Positions 54,483-63,268 of a DNA stretch of 64,000 bases are shown here, in pieces; positions within the stretch are counted from its first letter, which is position 1; every line of letters begins with the position of its first letter. The stretch spans positions 6,014,001 to 6,078,000 of the forward strand of contig NZ_CP051684.1 in assembly GCF_012849375.1 (NCBI RefSeq). Reading direction: 5' to 3'. The DNA comes from Duganella dendranthematis (GTDB lineage Bacteria; Pseudomonadota; Gammaproteobacteria; Burkholderiales; Burkholderiaceae_D). The notes beneath the pieces were generated by a model. That model was not told the origin of the DNA, searched no databases, and worked only from the letters and a program-made list of their open reading frames with translations. The position numbers and the translations under genes are program-made.

Positions 54483-56731
54483 GCGCGGCGAGCTTCCTGG
54501 ACGCCGGTCACTTCGGCAATAGAGTTCAATGCCTTATGCAGCTGCGCGGTGGCGCCGATTTCGGCCGTAAAGGTCATGCGCGCAAAGCCTTTGGCGCTTT
54601 GCGTGTTGACGCCGATAACGTTGATCTTCTCGCGCGAGAAGACCTCGGAAATATCACGCAGCAGCCCTTGGCGGTCATTCGCAAGAATGAAGATGTCGAC
54701 CGGGTAAACCGTGTCCGACACCGCACGTCCCCATTCGGTGACGATGACCCGCTCCGGCGCCTTGGCGCGCATTTCGGCGAAGTTCTTGCAGGTTGCGCGG
54801 TGAATCGACACGCCTTTGCCGCGCGTGACGAAGCCAACGATGCCATCCGGCGGCGCCGGCTTGCAGCATTTGGCCAGCTGCGTCATCAGGCCGTCGGTCC
54901 CGACCACCAGCACGCCCGACTTGGCGCCCTGCTCCACGCTGGACGCCTTGCTCTTGCCGAGGAAAACTTCGTCCACCGGCTCCACTGGTTCGCCGCTGTC
55001 GTGCAAGGCTTGCTCGATGTGGCGCAGGCTGAATTCATCCTTGCCGACCGACAGGAACAGGTCGTCCACCTTGGCAAAGCCCAGCTTGTTGGCCAGCGCT
55101 TCCAGGTTGACGGCAGTCTTGCCTTCGCGCTGCAAGGTTTTCTCCACCATGGCGCGGCCGTGCGACAGCGTTTCCTGCATGTCGATTGCGTGGAACCAGG
55201 CGCGGATCTTGGAGCGCGTGCGGGTCGCCACCGTATATTCATCGCTGAGCCAGTCGCGCGACGGGCCGGCCGTGCCGGGGGCGCCTTTGGCGGTGATGAT
55301 TTCGCAGGTCTGACCGTTTTTCAGCGGCGTGTTCAGCGGCACCATGATGCCGTCCACGCGCGCGCCACGGCAGCGGTGGCCGACGTCGCTGTGCAGGTGA
55401 TAGGCAAAGTCGACCGGCGTGGCGCCAACCGGCAGTTCGATCACGCGCGCTTGCGGCGTCAGCACGAAGATGCGGTCATCCAAGGCCGCAGCCTTGAGCT
55501 TTTCCACCCACTCGCGCTGCTGCTCTTCCTGCCCGACCACGGCATCGGCGACGTCGGTTTTCCACGCGAGCAGCTGACGCAGCCATGCGATTTTTTCGTC
55601 GTACTTCTGGCCCTGGAAGTTGGAGCCGCCCTCTTCCTTGTAGCGCCAGTGCGCGGCCACGCCGTATTCGGCGAAGCTGTGCATTTCCTGGGTGCGGATC
55701 TGCACTTCCAGCGGCCGGCCGTCTTCCGCCATGACTACCGTGTGCAGCGACTGGTAGCCATTCGGCTTGGGCCGCGATATGTAGTCGTCGAATTCTTTCG
55801 GGATCGGCGTCCAGATGTTGTGCACCACGCCCAGCACCGTGTAGCAGGTCTTAACGTCGGCCACGATCACGCGGAAGGCGCGCACATCGTAGAGATCGGT
55901 AAAGTCCAGCTCCTTGCCCTTCATCTTGCTCCAGATGGAGTAGATGTGCTTCGGCCGCCCAAACACCTCGGCCTGGATGCCGGCCGCCGCCATTTCCGAC
56001 TGCAGGCGCGCAATCGCATTGGTGACGAAGCCTTCGCGCATCATGCGCTTTTCTTCCAGCATCTTGGCGATGCGCTTGTACGTCTCCGGCTCGATGAAGC
56101 GGAACGACAAATCTTCCAGCTCCCACTTCAACTGCCAGATCCCCAGGCGGTTGGCCAGCGGCGCGTACAGGTCCAGCGTCTCGCGGCCATAAGCGGCGGT
56201 CATGTCGTTGAACAGCTTGATGTCGGCAAAGTAGCGCAGCGTGGTCACGCACGACGCGAGCCGCACCAGCACCACCCGCATGTCGGAGGCCATGGCCAGC
56301 AACATCTTGCGCAGCGTTTCAACCTGCGCCACCGCCATCTGCGCGGCGTTGCGGCCGCGGCCCAGGGCGGCGCCGGGATTTTGATTCTGGGTCAGCTCGC
56401 GCAGGCGGATCAGCTGCCGCACGCCGGACACCAGCTCATTGACTTCCGGACCGAAGCGCGGCTCGATCACGGCGGCCTGCTCGGTGTCGAGCAGCGTCAG
56501 CTCGAACATCAGGCCGGCCAGACGGGTTTCGAGGTCGGTGCTCAACGACGACAGCGTGCAGGCCACGCCGACCGCGAAGTCGAGCGCGGCCTGGCCGCTG
56601 CTGCATTGTTTGTCGGCATACGCGGCGCTGGCAAAGTCCAGCGCCGCCAGCATGCGCGCGCTTTCGTCGGGCGTCAGGCCCTGGACCAGTTGTTCCGACG
56701 TGACGCTGCTGACCGCAGTGGTGGAAACCAT
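54479..56731 (-). CDS. relA: (p)ppGpp synthetase RelA
   Basis: 750 residues. The N-terminal HD region is degenerate: it has MFELTLLDTEQ where active hydrolases have HDxxED, so it is a synthetase-only RelA, not SpoT. The synthetase core has KEFDDYISRPKPNGYQSLHT (about 300), with the EFDD variant typical of RelA. TGS (DRIFVLTPQARVIELPVGAT), a zinc-finger/conserved Cys region (LAKCCKPAPPDGIVGFVTRG) and ACT (ILANDRQGLLRDISEVFSRE) follow. It makes alarmone on stalled ribosomes. ATG 56731 is eight bases after ridA. Confidence 0.95.
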   Translation of the reverse strand: MVSTTAVSSVTSEQLVQGLTPDESARMLAALDFASAAYADKQCSSGQAALDFAVGVACTLSSLSTDLETRLAGLMFELTLLDTEQAAVIEPRFGPEVNELVSGVRQLIRLRELTQNQNPGAALGRGRNAAQMAVAQVETLRKMLLAMASDMRVVLVRLASCVTTLRYFADIKLFNDMTAAYGRETLDLYAPLANRLGIWQLKWELEDLSFRFIEPETYKRIAKMLEEKRMMREGFVTNAIARLQSEMAAAGIQAEVFGRPKHIYSIWSKMKGKELDFTDLYDVRAFRVIVADVKTCYTVLGVVHNIWTPIPKEFDDYISRPKPNGYQSLHTVVMAEDGRPLEVQIRTQEMHSFAEYGVAAHWRYKEEGGSNFQGQKYDEKIAWLRQLLAWKTDVADAVVGQEEQQREWVEKLKAAALDDRIFVLTPQARVIELPVGATPVDFAYHLHSDVGHRCRGARVDGIMVPLNTPLKNGQTCEIITAKGAPGTAGPSRDWLSDEYTVATRTRSKIRAWFHAIDMQETLSHGRAMVEKTLQREGKTAVNLEALANKLGFAKVDDLFLSVGKDEFSLRHIEQALHDSGEPVEPVDEVFLGKSKASSVEQGAKSGVLVVGTDGLMTQLAKCCKPAPPDGIVGFVTRGKGVSIHRATCKNFAEMRAKAPERVIVTEWGRAVSDTVYPVDIFILANDRQGLLRDISEVFSREKINVIGVNTQSAKGFARMTFTAEIGATAQLHKALNSIAEVTGVQEARRA

Positions 56732-56738
56732 GGGACTC

Positions 56739-57089
56739 CTAGCGCTGCGCGGCGACGACGACGATTTCGACCAGCCAGTTAGGATCGGCCAGCTTGGCTT
56801 CGACCGTGGCACGCGGCGGGGTGTGGCCTTGCGGTACCCAGGCATCCCACTCCTCGTTCATGCCGGCAAAGTCGGCCAGATCCTTGATGTAGATCTGGCA
56901 GCTGAGGATGCAGGTCTTATCGCTGCCGGCCTCGGCCAGCAGGCGGTCGATGTGGGCCAGCACTTCGCGCGTCTGGCCGTGGATATCGGCCGTGGTGTCT
57001 TCGGCGATCTGCCCAGCCAGGTAGACGGTGCTGTTATGTATTGCTACTTCCGACAGGCGTTTGCCTGGGTACAGTCGTTTGATTTCCAT
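56739..57089 (-). CDS. RidA-family protein
   Basis: 116 residues with the RidA/YjgF fold: STVYLAGQIAEDTTADIHGQ and the active-site segment PPRATVEAKLADPNWLVEIV, containing the Arg that in RidA holds the enamine/imine substrate. RidA proteins deaminate reactive 2-aminoacrylate-type intermediates. It lies between an alpha/beta hydrolase gene (eight-base gap) and relA (seven-base gap) and is probably in one operon with both. The exact subfamily is uncertain. Confidence 0.9.
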   Translation of the reverse strand: MEIKRLYPGKRLSEVAIHNSTVYLAGQIAEDTTADIHGQTREVLAHIDRLLAEAGSDKTCILSCQIYIKDLADFAGMNEEWDAWVPQGHTPPRATVEAKLADPNWLVEIVVVAAQR

Positions 57090-57097
57090 AATACTTT

Positions 57098-57973
57098 TTA
57101 ACCTAACAGGAATTGCTTTGCTATATGAATCTGATCGTCGTGGATAAAGGTCGGCGCATGGCCGACGGTCGGAATTTCCACCAGTTGCGCCTTCGGTCCG
57201 CGCTCCGTCATCAGCTTGGCCGTCTCCGGCGACAGCAGGTCGGAGTCAGCGCCGCGCACCAGCAGCGTTGGGCAAGTGATGGCGTCGTACGCGGCCCACA
57301 GCATGGCCTGGTCGGCTTCGGCCGATTCCGGCGTGGCAGAGCGGAACGGCAAGGCCAGCCCCATATCGTAATGGCGCACCCATTTGCCGTCCTTGTCTTT
57401 ACGCAAGACATCGGTCGCCAGTTTGTGCCACTCGGCGTCGGTATGCTCGCCAAACGAGACGGACACGTCGCGGACAAACTTGGCGCCGGCTTCAAAGCTG
57501 TCAAAGCGCAGGTCCTGGCCGATGTAGTCGCCGATGCGCTGCATGGCCTGCGGGGCCAGCACCGGGCCAATGTCGTTGAGCACCAGTTTGCGGATCGGGT
57601 TGCCCGGCAGCGAAGCCAGGCCCATGCCGATCAGGCCGCCCATCGAGGTGCCGAACCAGTCGACCTGCTGATTTTGATCGGGCAGCACGCGCGCCAGCAA
57701 GGTCACGATATCGCTGACATATTGGGGCAGCACGTACAACTGCGGGTTGCGCAGCCAGTCCGAGCGGCCACGGCCAACGATGTCGGGACAGATCACGCGG
57801 TAATCGCCGGCCAGCGCCCGGGCCATATTGTCAAAGTCGTCGCCAACGCGGGTTACGCCATGGACGCACAGCAGCACGTTGGGATTGCTCTCGTCGCCCC
57901 ATTCCTTGTAGGACATGCGATGCAGGCCGGCCAGCGACAGGCATTGGACAGACTTTATTTTTGGTTCGAGCAT
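57098..57973 (-). CDS. alpha/beta hydrolase
   Basis: 291 residues. The nucleophile S110 is in WFGTSMGGLIGMGLA, the oxyanion strand is LLCVHGVTR, the acid is probably Asp in LVRGADSDLL, and the His is in IPTVGHAPTF. No signal peptide. The substrate is unknown; this type is often annotated as an esterase. It is first in the hydrolase-ridA-relA run. Confidence 0.92.
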   Translation of the reverse strand: MLEPKIKSVQCLSLAGLHRMSYKEWGDESNPNVLLCVHGVTRVGDDFDNMARALAGDYRVICPDIVGRGRSDWLRNPQLYVLPQYVSDIVTLLARVLPDQNQQVDWFGTSMGGLIGMGLASLPGNPIRKLVLNDIGPVLAPQAMQRIGDYIGQDLRFDSFEAGAKFVRDVSVSFGEHTDAEWHKLATDVLRKDKDGKWVRHYDMGLALPFRSATPESAEADQAMLWAAYDAITCPTLLVRGADSDLLSPETAKLMTERGPKAQLVEIPTVGHAPTFIHDDQIHIAKQFLLG

Positions 57974-58119
57974 GCGGCTTCCCTTAATGGTTCTTTGATC
58001 TTATGTGTAAAAATACCATTTTACCGTGTTGGCGTTAATCCCTTGGCGAAGTGTAGCGCAGGGCAGTGTCATTCTCCTAGCGCACACGGCCCAAGGTTAC
58101 GTAGAAACCCGTATTCCGG

Positions 58120-58169
58120 AGAGATATCACCAGCGCGAATTTGCGGCTTTCCACAATAGTGATATCTCT
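58120..58169. promoter_or_regulatory. dctA upstream inverted repeat and promoter
   Basis: Eleven-base arms AGAGATATCAC (58120-58130) and GTGATATCTCT (58159-58169) flank a 28-base spacer. The right arm overlaps a likely -10 (TATCTC), with TTGCGG as -35 sixteen bases upstream. A regulator bound to both arms could loop or block the promoter. No sigma-54 -24/-12 pattern is visible. Confidence 0.55.
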
Positions 58170-58217
58170 CGCGCTGAGAGATGATGCACTCCTCACAGAA
58201 ACACACGAGGAGACCCC

Positions 58218-59522
58218 GTGAAAAAACCATTCTATAAAGTCTTATACGTCCAGGTGCTGTTCGCCATCGCCTGCGGTATCCTGCTGGGCTTGTTCTACCC
58301 GGACAGCGGCGTTGCTATGAAACCCCTGGGCGACGGCTTCATCAAGCTGATCAAAATGATTATCGCCCCGGTGATCTTCTGTACCGTGGTCTCCGGCATC
58401 GCCGGCATGCAGGACGTGAAGAAAATCGGCCGCGTCGGCGGCAAGGCCCTGCTGTACTTCGAAGTGATCTCCACCTTCGCACTGGTGATCGGCCTGTTCG
58501 TCGCCAACCTGGTCAAGCCAGGCGCCGGCTTCAATGCCACCGCGGCCACGCTGGACACCAAGGCCATCGAGCAGTACACCACCAAGGCGCACCCGCTGAC
58601 CACCACCGACTTCCTGATGAATATCATCCCGAATACGGTAGTCGACGCTTTCGCCAAGGGCGACATCCTGCAAGTGCTGCTGATCGCCATCCTGTTCGGT
58701 TTCGCCATCTCCCTGCTGGGTGAGCGCGGCAAGCCGCTGGTCAAGCTGATCGACGACGCTGCGCACGCTGTATTTGGCGTGGTCAACATCGTCATGAAGG
58801 TGGCACCGATCGGTGCGTTTGGCGCCATGGCCTTCACCATCGGCAAATACGGCATCAAATCGCTGCTGCCGCTGGCCACCCTGATGGGCTGCTTCTACGC
58901 CACCTGCATCATCTTCGTGGTCTTGGTGCTGGGCACCGTGGCACGCCTGACCGGCTTCTCGATCGGCCGCTTCATCCTGTACATCAAGGAAGAACTGCTG
59001 ATCGTGCTGGGCACCAGCTCGTCGGAATCGGCCCTGCCGTCGCTGATGCGCAAACTGGAACGCCTGGGCTGCTCCAAATCGGTGGTCGGCCTGGTGGTCC
59101 CAACCGGCTACTCGTTCAACCTGGACGGCACCAACATCTACATGACCATGGCCGCCCTGTTCGTTGCGCAAGCCACCAACACCGAGCTGACCCTGCTGCA
59201 AGAGCTGACCATCCTGGGCGTCGCGATGCTGACCTCGAAAGGCGCATCGGGCATCACCGGCGCCGGCTTCATCACCCTGGCGGCTACCCTGCATGTGGTA
59301 CCGGACATTCCGGTGGCCGGCATGGCGCTGATCCTGGGCATCGACCGCTTCATGTCGGAATGCCGCGCGCTGACCAACTTCATCGGTAACGGCGTTGCCG
59401 CCGTGGTGGTCTCGCACTGGGAAAAAGAGCTGAACCACGACACCATGAAGGCCGAACTGGCCAATCCAGGCTCGACCGTACCGGTGTCCGACCTGGAACC
59501 GCTGGAGCCGGTACGCGCCTAA
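58218..59522 (+). CDS. dctA: C4-dicarboxylate transporter DctA
   Basis: 434 residues, a dicarboxylate:cation symporter of the DAACS family with eight membrane helices and two hairpins. The HP1 serine-rich tip is [16 protein letters not shown]7 has [22 protein letters not shown]2 is [19 protein letters not shown], and TM8 contains [20 protein letters not shown]. It takes up succinate, fumarate and malate with protons or Na. The ribosome binding site GAGGAG precedes ATG. An inverted repeat lies in its promoter. Confidence 0.96.
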   Translation: MKKPFYKVLYVQVLFAIACGILLGLFYPDSGVAMKPLGDGFIKLIKMIIAPVIFCTVVSGIAGMQDVKKIGRVGGKALLYFEVISTFALVIGLFVANLVKPGAGFNATAATLDTKAIEQYTTKAHPLTTTDFLMNIIPNTVVDAFAKGDILQVLLIAILFGFAISLLGERGKPLVKLIDDAAHAVFGVVNIVMKVAPIGAFGAMAFTIGKYGIKSLLPLATLMGCFYATCIIFVVLVLGTVARLTGFSIGRFILYIKEELLIVLGTSSSESALPSLMRKLERLGCSKSVVGLVVPTGYSFNLDGTNIYMTMAALFVAQATNTELTLLQELTILGVAMLTSKGASGITGAGFITLAATLHVVPDIPVAGMALILGIDRFMSECRALTNFIGNGVAAVVVSHWEKELNHDTMKAELANPGSTVPVSDLEPLEPVRA

Positions 59523-59541
59523 GCGTTCCCGTTCGCGCCTG

Positions 59542-59577
59542 ACGCCCCGCCCGGCCCACGCCGCGCGGGGCGTTTTT
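59542..59577 (+). terminator. intrinsic terminator after dctA
   Basis: ACGCCCCGC-N14-GCGGGGCGT, nine-base stem, then five T, 20 bases after the dctA stop. Confidence 0.88.
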
Positions 59578-59658
59578 CTTTGGCACAGGCTTTCAATTGA
59601 ATCACGCTTGCCCGCTCCGGCCGAATCAGGTGTAATGCGCGACGAAAAGGAAACAGTC

Positions 59659-60156
59659 ATGAAACAGTCATCGATATTGGTGTTGTGCACGGTAACGCTG
59701 GCCGCCAGCCTGCCCGCCTTCTCAGCGCAACCATGCACGCCGCCCGATCCGGCCATGCTGCAAGCTACCTGGCAAGGATTCCGCACCGCCATGCTGCAAG
59801 GCCAGCCCGAGCAGGTGGCGCGCTACTACAAATTTCCCGTCACACTGCTGCCGCCGATGGACGGCACCGCGCCGCTGAAAATCAGCAGAGCGGCCTTCCT
59901 CAAGAATTACGGTGAACTGTTCCAGCAAAATCCGGCCGGTGAAGAAGTCAGCATGCTGACCGATATGAAAAAAAGCACCGGCAAAGAATACATTCGGCAA
60001 ATGCGGTTCGACGACAGCAAATGCGCCTATATTGCCTCGACGCGGATCGAAGACTACAACTTCGTCTACGATAAAAAGACTGGCTGGAAAATCGACTCGC
60101 TGTTCTACGGCAGCAATGACCTCGAACTCGCCAAGTCGTCCGGACTGGATCGCTGA
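59659..60156 (+). CDS. secreted hypothetical protein, NTF2-like pattern
   Basis: 165 residues with a signal peptide (cleavage after LPAFSA). The rest (LQATWQGFRTAMLQGQPEQV, ARYYKFPVTLLPP and a C-terminal WKIDSLFYGS) has the helix-cone-sheet pattern of NTF2-like/SnoaL proteins, but this is only pattern-based. Two Cys are present (C44, C137 region). ATG 59659 has AAGG nine bases upstream. The stop shares one base with the next start. Confidence 0.65.
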   Translation: MKQSSILVLCTVTLAASLPAFSAQPCTPPDPAMLQATWQGFRTAMLQGQPEQVARYYKFPVTLLPPMDGTAPLKISRAAFLKNYGELFQQNPAGEEVSMLTDMKKSTGKEYIRQMRFDDSKCAYIASTRIEDYNFVYDKKTGWKIDSLFYGSNDLELAKSSGLDR

Positions 60157-60671
60157 TGAAAGCCGTGATCCTCTGCCTGGTGACGCTGACCGCCGCACAG
60201 CCAAGCTGCGCCGCGCCGGACGTGGCCAACTACCTTGCCGTGCGCGGCTGGTCTGCCTACGACAGCAAAGCCAAATTCACCATGCCGGCGCAGGACATCG
60301 CCCCGGTCATGTACTACAGCAAAGGCAGCAAGGTCCCCAGCTGCGGTCTGCTGAGCGGCCCAGCCAGCGCACCGAAATTCATCGACATCCTGGCGTCAGA
60401 GCCGGGCGAACAATATCCGCACTGCCCCAGCATCAACGACGCCGCCGCCTTCAAGCTGGCCGGCAAGGACTATCTTGTGTTTGAATACACCGACCAGGAC
60501 AACCGCAACGAAACCTACGAGCAATTCTTCTACGTCTACAAAACCAGTGCAGGCGAGTACGTAGCGGACGAACGGCTCAATGAACAAGTCGGCACGGCGG
60601 CCAGCACCGGCAAAACCCGCAAAGCGTCCGAAGGGATCGGCTTGGCGCGCAAGCATGCCTTGGAACGCTAA
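60156..60671 (+). CDS. secreted hypothetical protein
   Basis: 171 residues with a signal peptide (MKAVILCLVTLTAAQPSCAA). The mature region has Cys in VPSCGLLSG and PHCPSIN that could form a disulfide, and ends in a Lys/Arg-rich tail. Start and stop geometry (TGATG) shows translational coupling to the upstream secreted protein, so the two may act together. I do not recognise the family. Confidence 0.6.
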   Translation: MKAVILCLVTLTAAQPSCAAPDVANYLAVRGWSAYDSKAKFTMPAQDIAPVMYYSKGSKVPSCGLLSGPASAPKFIDILASEPGEQYPHCPSINDAAAFKLAGKDYLVFEYTDQDNRNETYEQFFYVYKTSAGEYVADERLNEQVGTAASTGKTRKASEGIGLARKHALER

Positions 60672-60678
60672 CCAAGAT

Positions 60679-61137
60679 TTATTGGGGCTGCTCAGTGGGT
60701 TTAATCGGATGTGCGGGATTGTAGGGAACGACTGAGGTGACGACTACGCGTACTTCGTCGTTTGGAAAAAAATGTATGTAAATGCTACCCGTCGTGTCAT
60801 ACCTTTCAACGTCCACGACTTTTTCTTTGACAACATGCGTGTGTCCCTCTGGCATGTCCCAGCGGACTCTGACTTTCATCCCGGCGTACTAAATACGAGG
60901 AATCTTTGCGCAGCAAATGTTGGCCACGCCTGCGCCCCATCGATCCATTCCCCCTCCCCCGGCTCCGTCGACTGAAGCAGAGTAAATAAAATTTCCTGTG
61001 TGATTGACAATACCAATTTGCGCCGGCGCGCTATCTGTCGCTTGTGTCTGTGTGCTAGTTGACGTGCATCCAACGAAAGCTACGGTTAAAATTGTGGGAA
61101 TTAAGAGCGAAAATGGTTTGTAAAACATTGCACTCAT
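60679..61137 (-). pseudogene. DUF3304-family lipoprotein with in-frame amber codon
   Basis: One frame runs from ATG 61137 through a lipoprotein signal (LLIPTILTVAFVGC) and the DUF3304 motif GVANICCAKIPRI, then TAG (60889-60891), then continues in the same frame as YAGMKVRVRWDMPEG and YIHFFPNDEVRVVVTSVVP to 60679. Aligning with the two paralogues upstream, the stop replaces the Trp of PPEWHPG, i.e. TGG to TAG. Without read-through only a truncated lipoprotein is made. It is coupled to the upstream paralogue by ATGA. Confidence 0.8.
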
Positions 61138-61877
61138 GGCGTATTTTCCTGCATCAAGCGTATCCGTTTTTTTGTGTCCTCGATTGCCTTTTTCAGCTCC
61201 TCCACTTCCTCGGGGTCCGCTTTAGCGGCCTCATTTTTGAGCGCTTGTTCCATAGCTGCCAGCATGCCCTTTTGGGTATTCAATCGATCAGCCCGGACCT
61301 TCGCGATGTAACTTTCAGATGGCACTGGAGAGCCTTTAACTCGCCCAGGCCATTCTGGGCGGGTGGGGCCGAAGTTGGATACGACAGCTTCGGCACGGCC
61401 GTCTTCATGCATCGTTAGCCAGATGTCACCTGCAATACCCTCCGGATATGGGGGAACATCAACCAATTGCTTATGCCACGTCTGATCGGGATAAAGGTTG
61501 TATTCCACAATCACTTGGTAACCAGGATGCCATTCCGGAGGAATGCCAAAGCAACAAATGGTGCCGCCCATACTGTAGGGATTGAGCGAATCGCCACCGC
61601 CGTGGTTGAGCCGGTTCAGCGGATCGACCACACTCAGCGCCACTTCTTTACCGGAATAGTTGATCGACCTCACTGATGCCCCCAAGGACTTCGGCTTGGC
61701 CGTCTGAACTGATGCGCAGGACGCGAGCAGAATCGTTATACACACTGCCAGCAAATTGTAGCGAAAAATGGCAGCAATTACACGGGAAGCCATGCCGATA
61801 TTCGATTGCCTGTTGGAGGACGGTTTGAGAAAAATATCTACAAGATGTGGTGCGTCTGTTTGGGTGGCTGCAATCAT
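61134..61877 (-). CDS. DUF3304-domain lipoprotein, copy 2
   Basis: 247 residues. The lipobox LASC (C54) lies after an unusual ~30-residue leader (DAPHLVDIFLKPSSNRQSNI). The DUF3304 core follows: VRSINYSGKEVALSVVDPLN, MGGTICCFGIPPEWHPGYQV and MHEDGRAEAVVSNFGPTRPE. A C-terminal coiled coil ends the protein. DUF3304 genes are often found beside T6SS effectors and may act as immunity or accessory proteins; this is context-based. It is nearly identical in its core to copy 1 just upstream. Confidence 0.85.
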   Translation of the reverse strand: MIAATQTDAPHLVDIFLKPSSNRQSNIGMASRVIAAIFRYNLLAVCITILLASCASVQTAKPKSLGASVRSINYSGKEVALSVVDPLNRLNHGGGDSLNPYSMGGTICCFGIPPEWHPGYQVIVEYNLYPDQTWHKQLVDVPPYPEGIAGDIWLTMHEDGRAEAVVSNFGPTRPEWPGRVKGSPVPSESYIAKVRADRLNTQKGMLAAMEQALKNEAAKADPEEVEELKKAIEDTKKRIRLMQENTP

Positions 61878-61898
61878 GATGAACTCCGTTTGCCGCCC

Positions 61899-62645
61899 CT
61901 AGTTTCCTGGCTTTTCAGGAAAGGGCATCGCCTCTTCCATTTGACGAATTTGCTCTTTTGTATGTTCAATAGATGATTTCAGTCTGGCGACTTGCTCCTG
62001 GGAGCGCTCAGTCCCATCTAACAAACCGTCTTCCATCTTCTTTAGAATGCCTTTTTGGTTAGCCAACCATTTATTTTTTATTATTTCTGTGTATTCACCT
62101 GACTGCACTGGTAGGGCTTTTACACGGCCAGGCCATTCCGGGCGGGTGGGACCGAAGTTGGATACAACAGCTTCTGCCCGGCCGTCTTCATGCATAGTTA
62201 GCCCGATATCACCCGCAATACCTTCCGGATATGGAGGAACATCAAGTAATTGCTTATGCCACGTCTGATCTGGATAAAAGTTGTATTCCACAATCACTTG
62301 GTAACCAGGATGCCATTCTGGAGGAATGCCAAAGCAACAAATGGTGCCGCCCATGCTGTAGGGATTGAGCGAATCACCACCTCCATGATTGGACCGGTTC
62401 AGCGGATCCACTACACTCAGCGCCACTTCCTTCCCAGAATAATTGATCGACCTCACTGAAGCCCCCAGGGACTTCGGTTTGGCCGTCTGAACTGATGCGC
62501 AGGACGCGAGCAGAATTATCATACTAACTGCCAGCAAAATGGCAGCGCTTGCGCCGAAACCCCTTACAATATTCGATTGTCTGGGGGACGACTTGAGGAA
62601 AACATCTTCAGGATATGGTACGTCTATTGGGATAGCTGCAGTCAT
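61899..62645 (-). CDS. DUF3304-domain lipoprotein, copy 1
   Basis: 248 residues, tandem paralogue of the next gene: residues ~48-186 differ at only a handful of positions, while the transmembrane/lipobox part (LASC, C49) and the C-terminal coiled coil (MEDGLLDGTERSQEQVARLK) differ. It has the same conserved leader (VPYPEDVFLKSSPRQSNI). The pair arose by recent duplication or is kept alike by gene conversion. It lies 109 bases downstream of a VgrG remnant. Confidence 0.85.
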   Translation of the reverse strand: MTAAIPIDVPYPEDVFLKSSPRQSNIVRGFGASAAILLAVSMIILLASCASVQTAKPKSLGASVRSINYSGKEVALSVVDPLNRSNHGGGDSLNPYSMGGTICCFGIPPEWHPGYQVIVEYNFYPDQTWHKQLLDVPPYPEGIAGDIGLTMHEDGRAEAVVSNFGPTRPEWPGRVKALPVQSGEYTEIIKNKWLANQKGILKKMEDGLLDGTERSQEQVARLKSSIEHTKEQIRQMEEAMPFPEKPGN

Positions 62646-62754
62646 GAATTCGATTCGGTCCTAATTATCTGGATTTCGGAGCTTCAATTACATATATGAA
62701 TCCTCGGCGCTGTATTCATTCCATGGATACTTACTCCTTCGCGTAAATTATGGC

Positions 62755-63268
62755 TCAGGAGTGTCTACAATGGTCGTGGCGATTCAAGTTGACGCCGACG
62801 CTGCGCACGCGTAACAGCACGTACACCGGCGCGGCGCCCGCGCTCAGGGGCCTTGCGTCAGCGTAAAGCGAGTACCGGCCGCCATGGTGCGCACGGTCGA
62901 GCGGCCGCGCCACTGCTGGGCGACGGCTTCCCTGCCCTGCATCTGGATGTCCGCGTAGCGCTGCGCCTGCGCGGCGTTGGCATAGGCGTACTGGCCCGGC
63001 ACTTCTTAGCTTTCCAGCGGCGGCAGCTTGCCGGCCGACAGCCGCGACGGCGTACTGGTGCTGACCGCCTGCTTGGCCTTGTAGTCATAGCTGAGCAAAG
63101 TGGTCAGCGACGCCGCCACGCTGCGGCGCGCTTGCATGGCCTACATGGTGTCCGATGCTTCGCCGACGCGCACGCCGTGGAAGCGGATGCCGCCGCCGGC
63201 TTCGCTGCTGGCGTCTTCCGGCGTGGCGCTGAGCTGGCTGAATAGGATAGACTGACAGACGTGGTCAT
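62755..63268 (-). pseudogene. VgrG (T6SS spike) fragment, decayed
   Basis: The minus-strand translation FSQLSATPEDASSEAGGGIR, FHGVRVGEASDTM and then LTTLLSYDYKAKQAVSTSTP, VPGQYAYANAAQAQRYADIQ and RGRSTVRTMAAGTRFTLTQG is a VgrG middle region. It is broken by TAG (63141-63143), TAA (63006-63008) and a frameshift near 62846-62852, after which PVYVLLRVRSVGVN follows. Both ends of VgrG are missing. It separates the effector gene from the DUF3304 genes. Confidence 0.8.

Noticed and set aside
58085..58217. Sigma-54 promoter for dctA
   Set aside because: No GG-N10-GC -24/-12 pattern is visible at a suitable distance; a sigma-70-like pair fits better.
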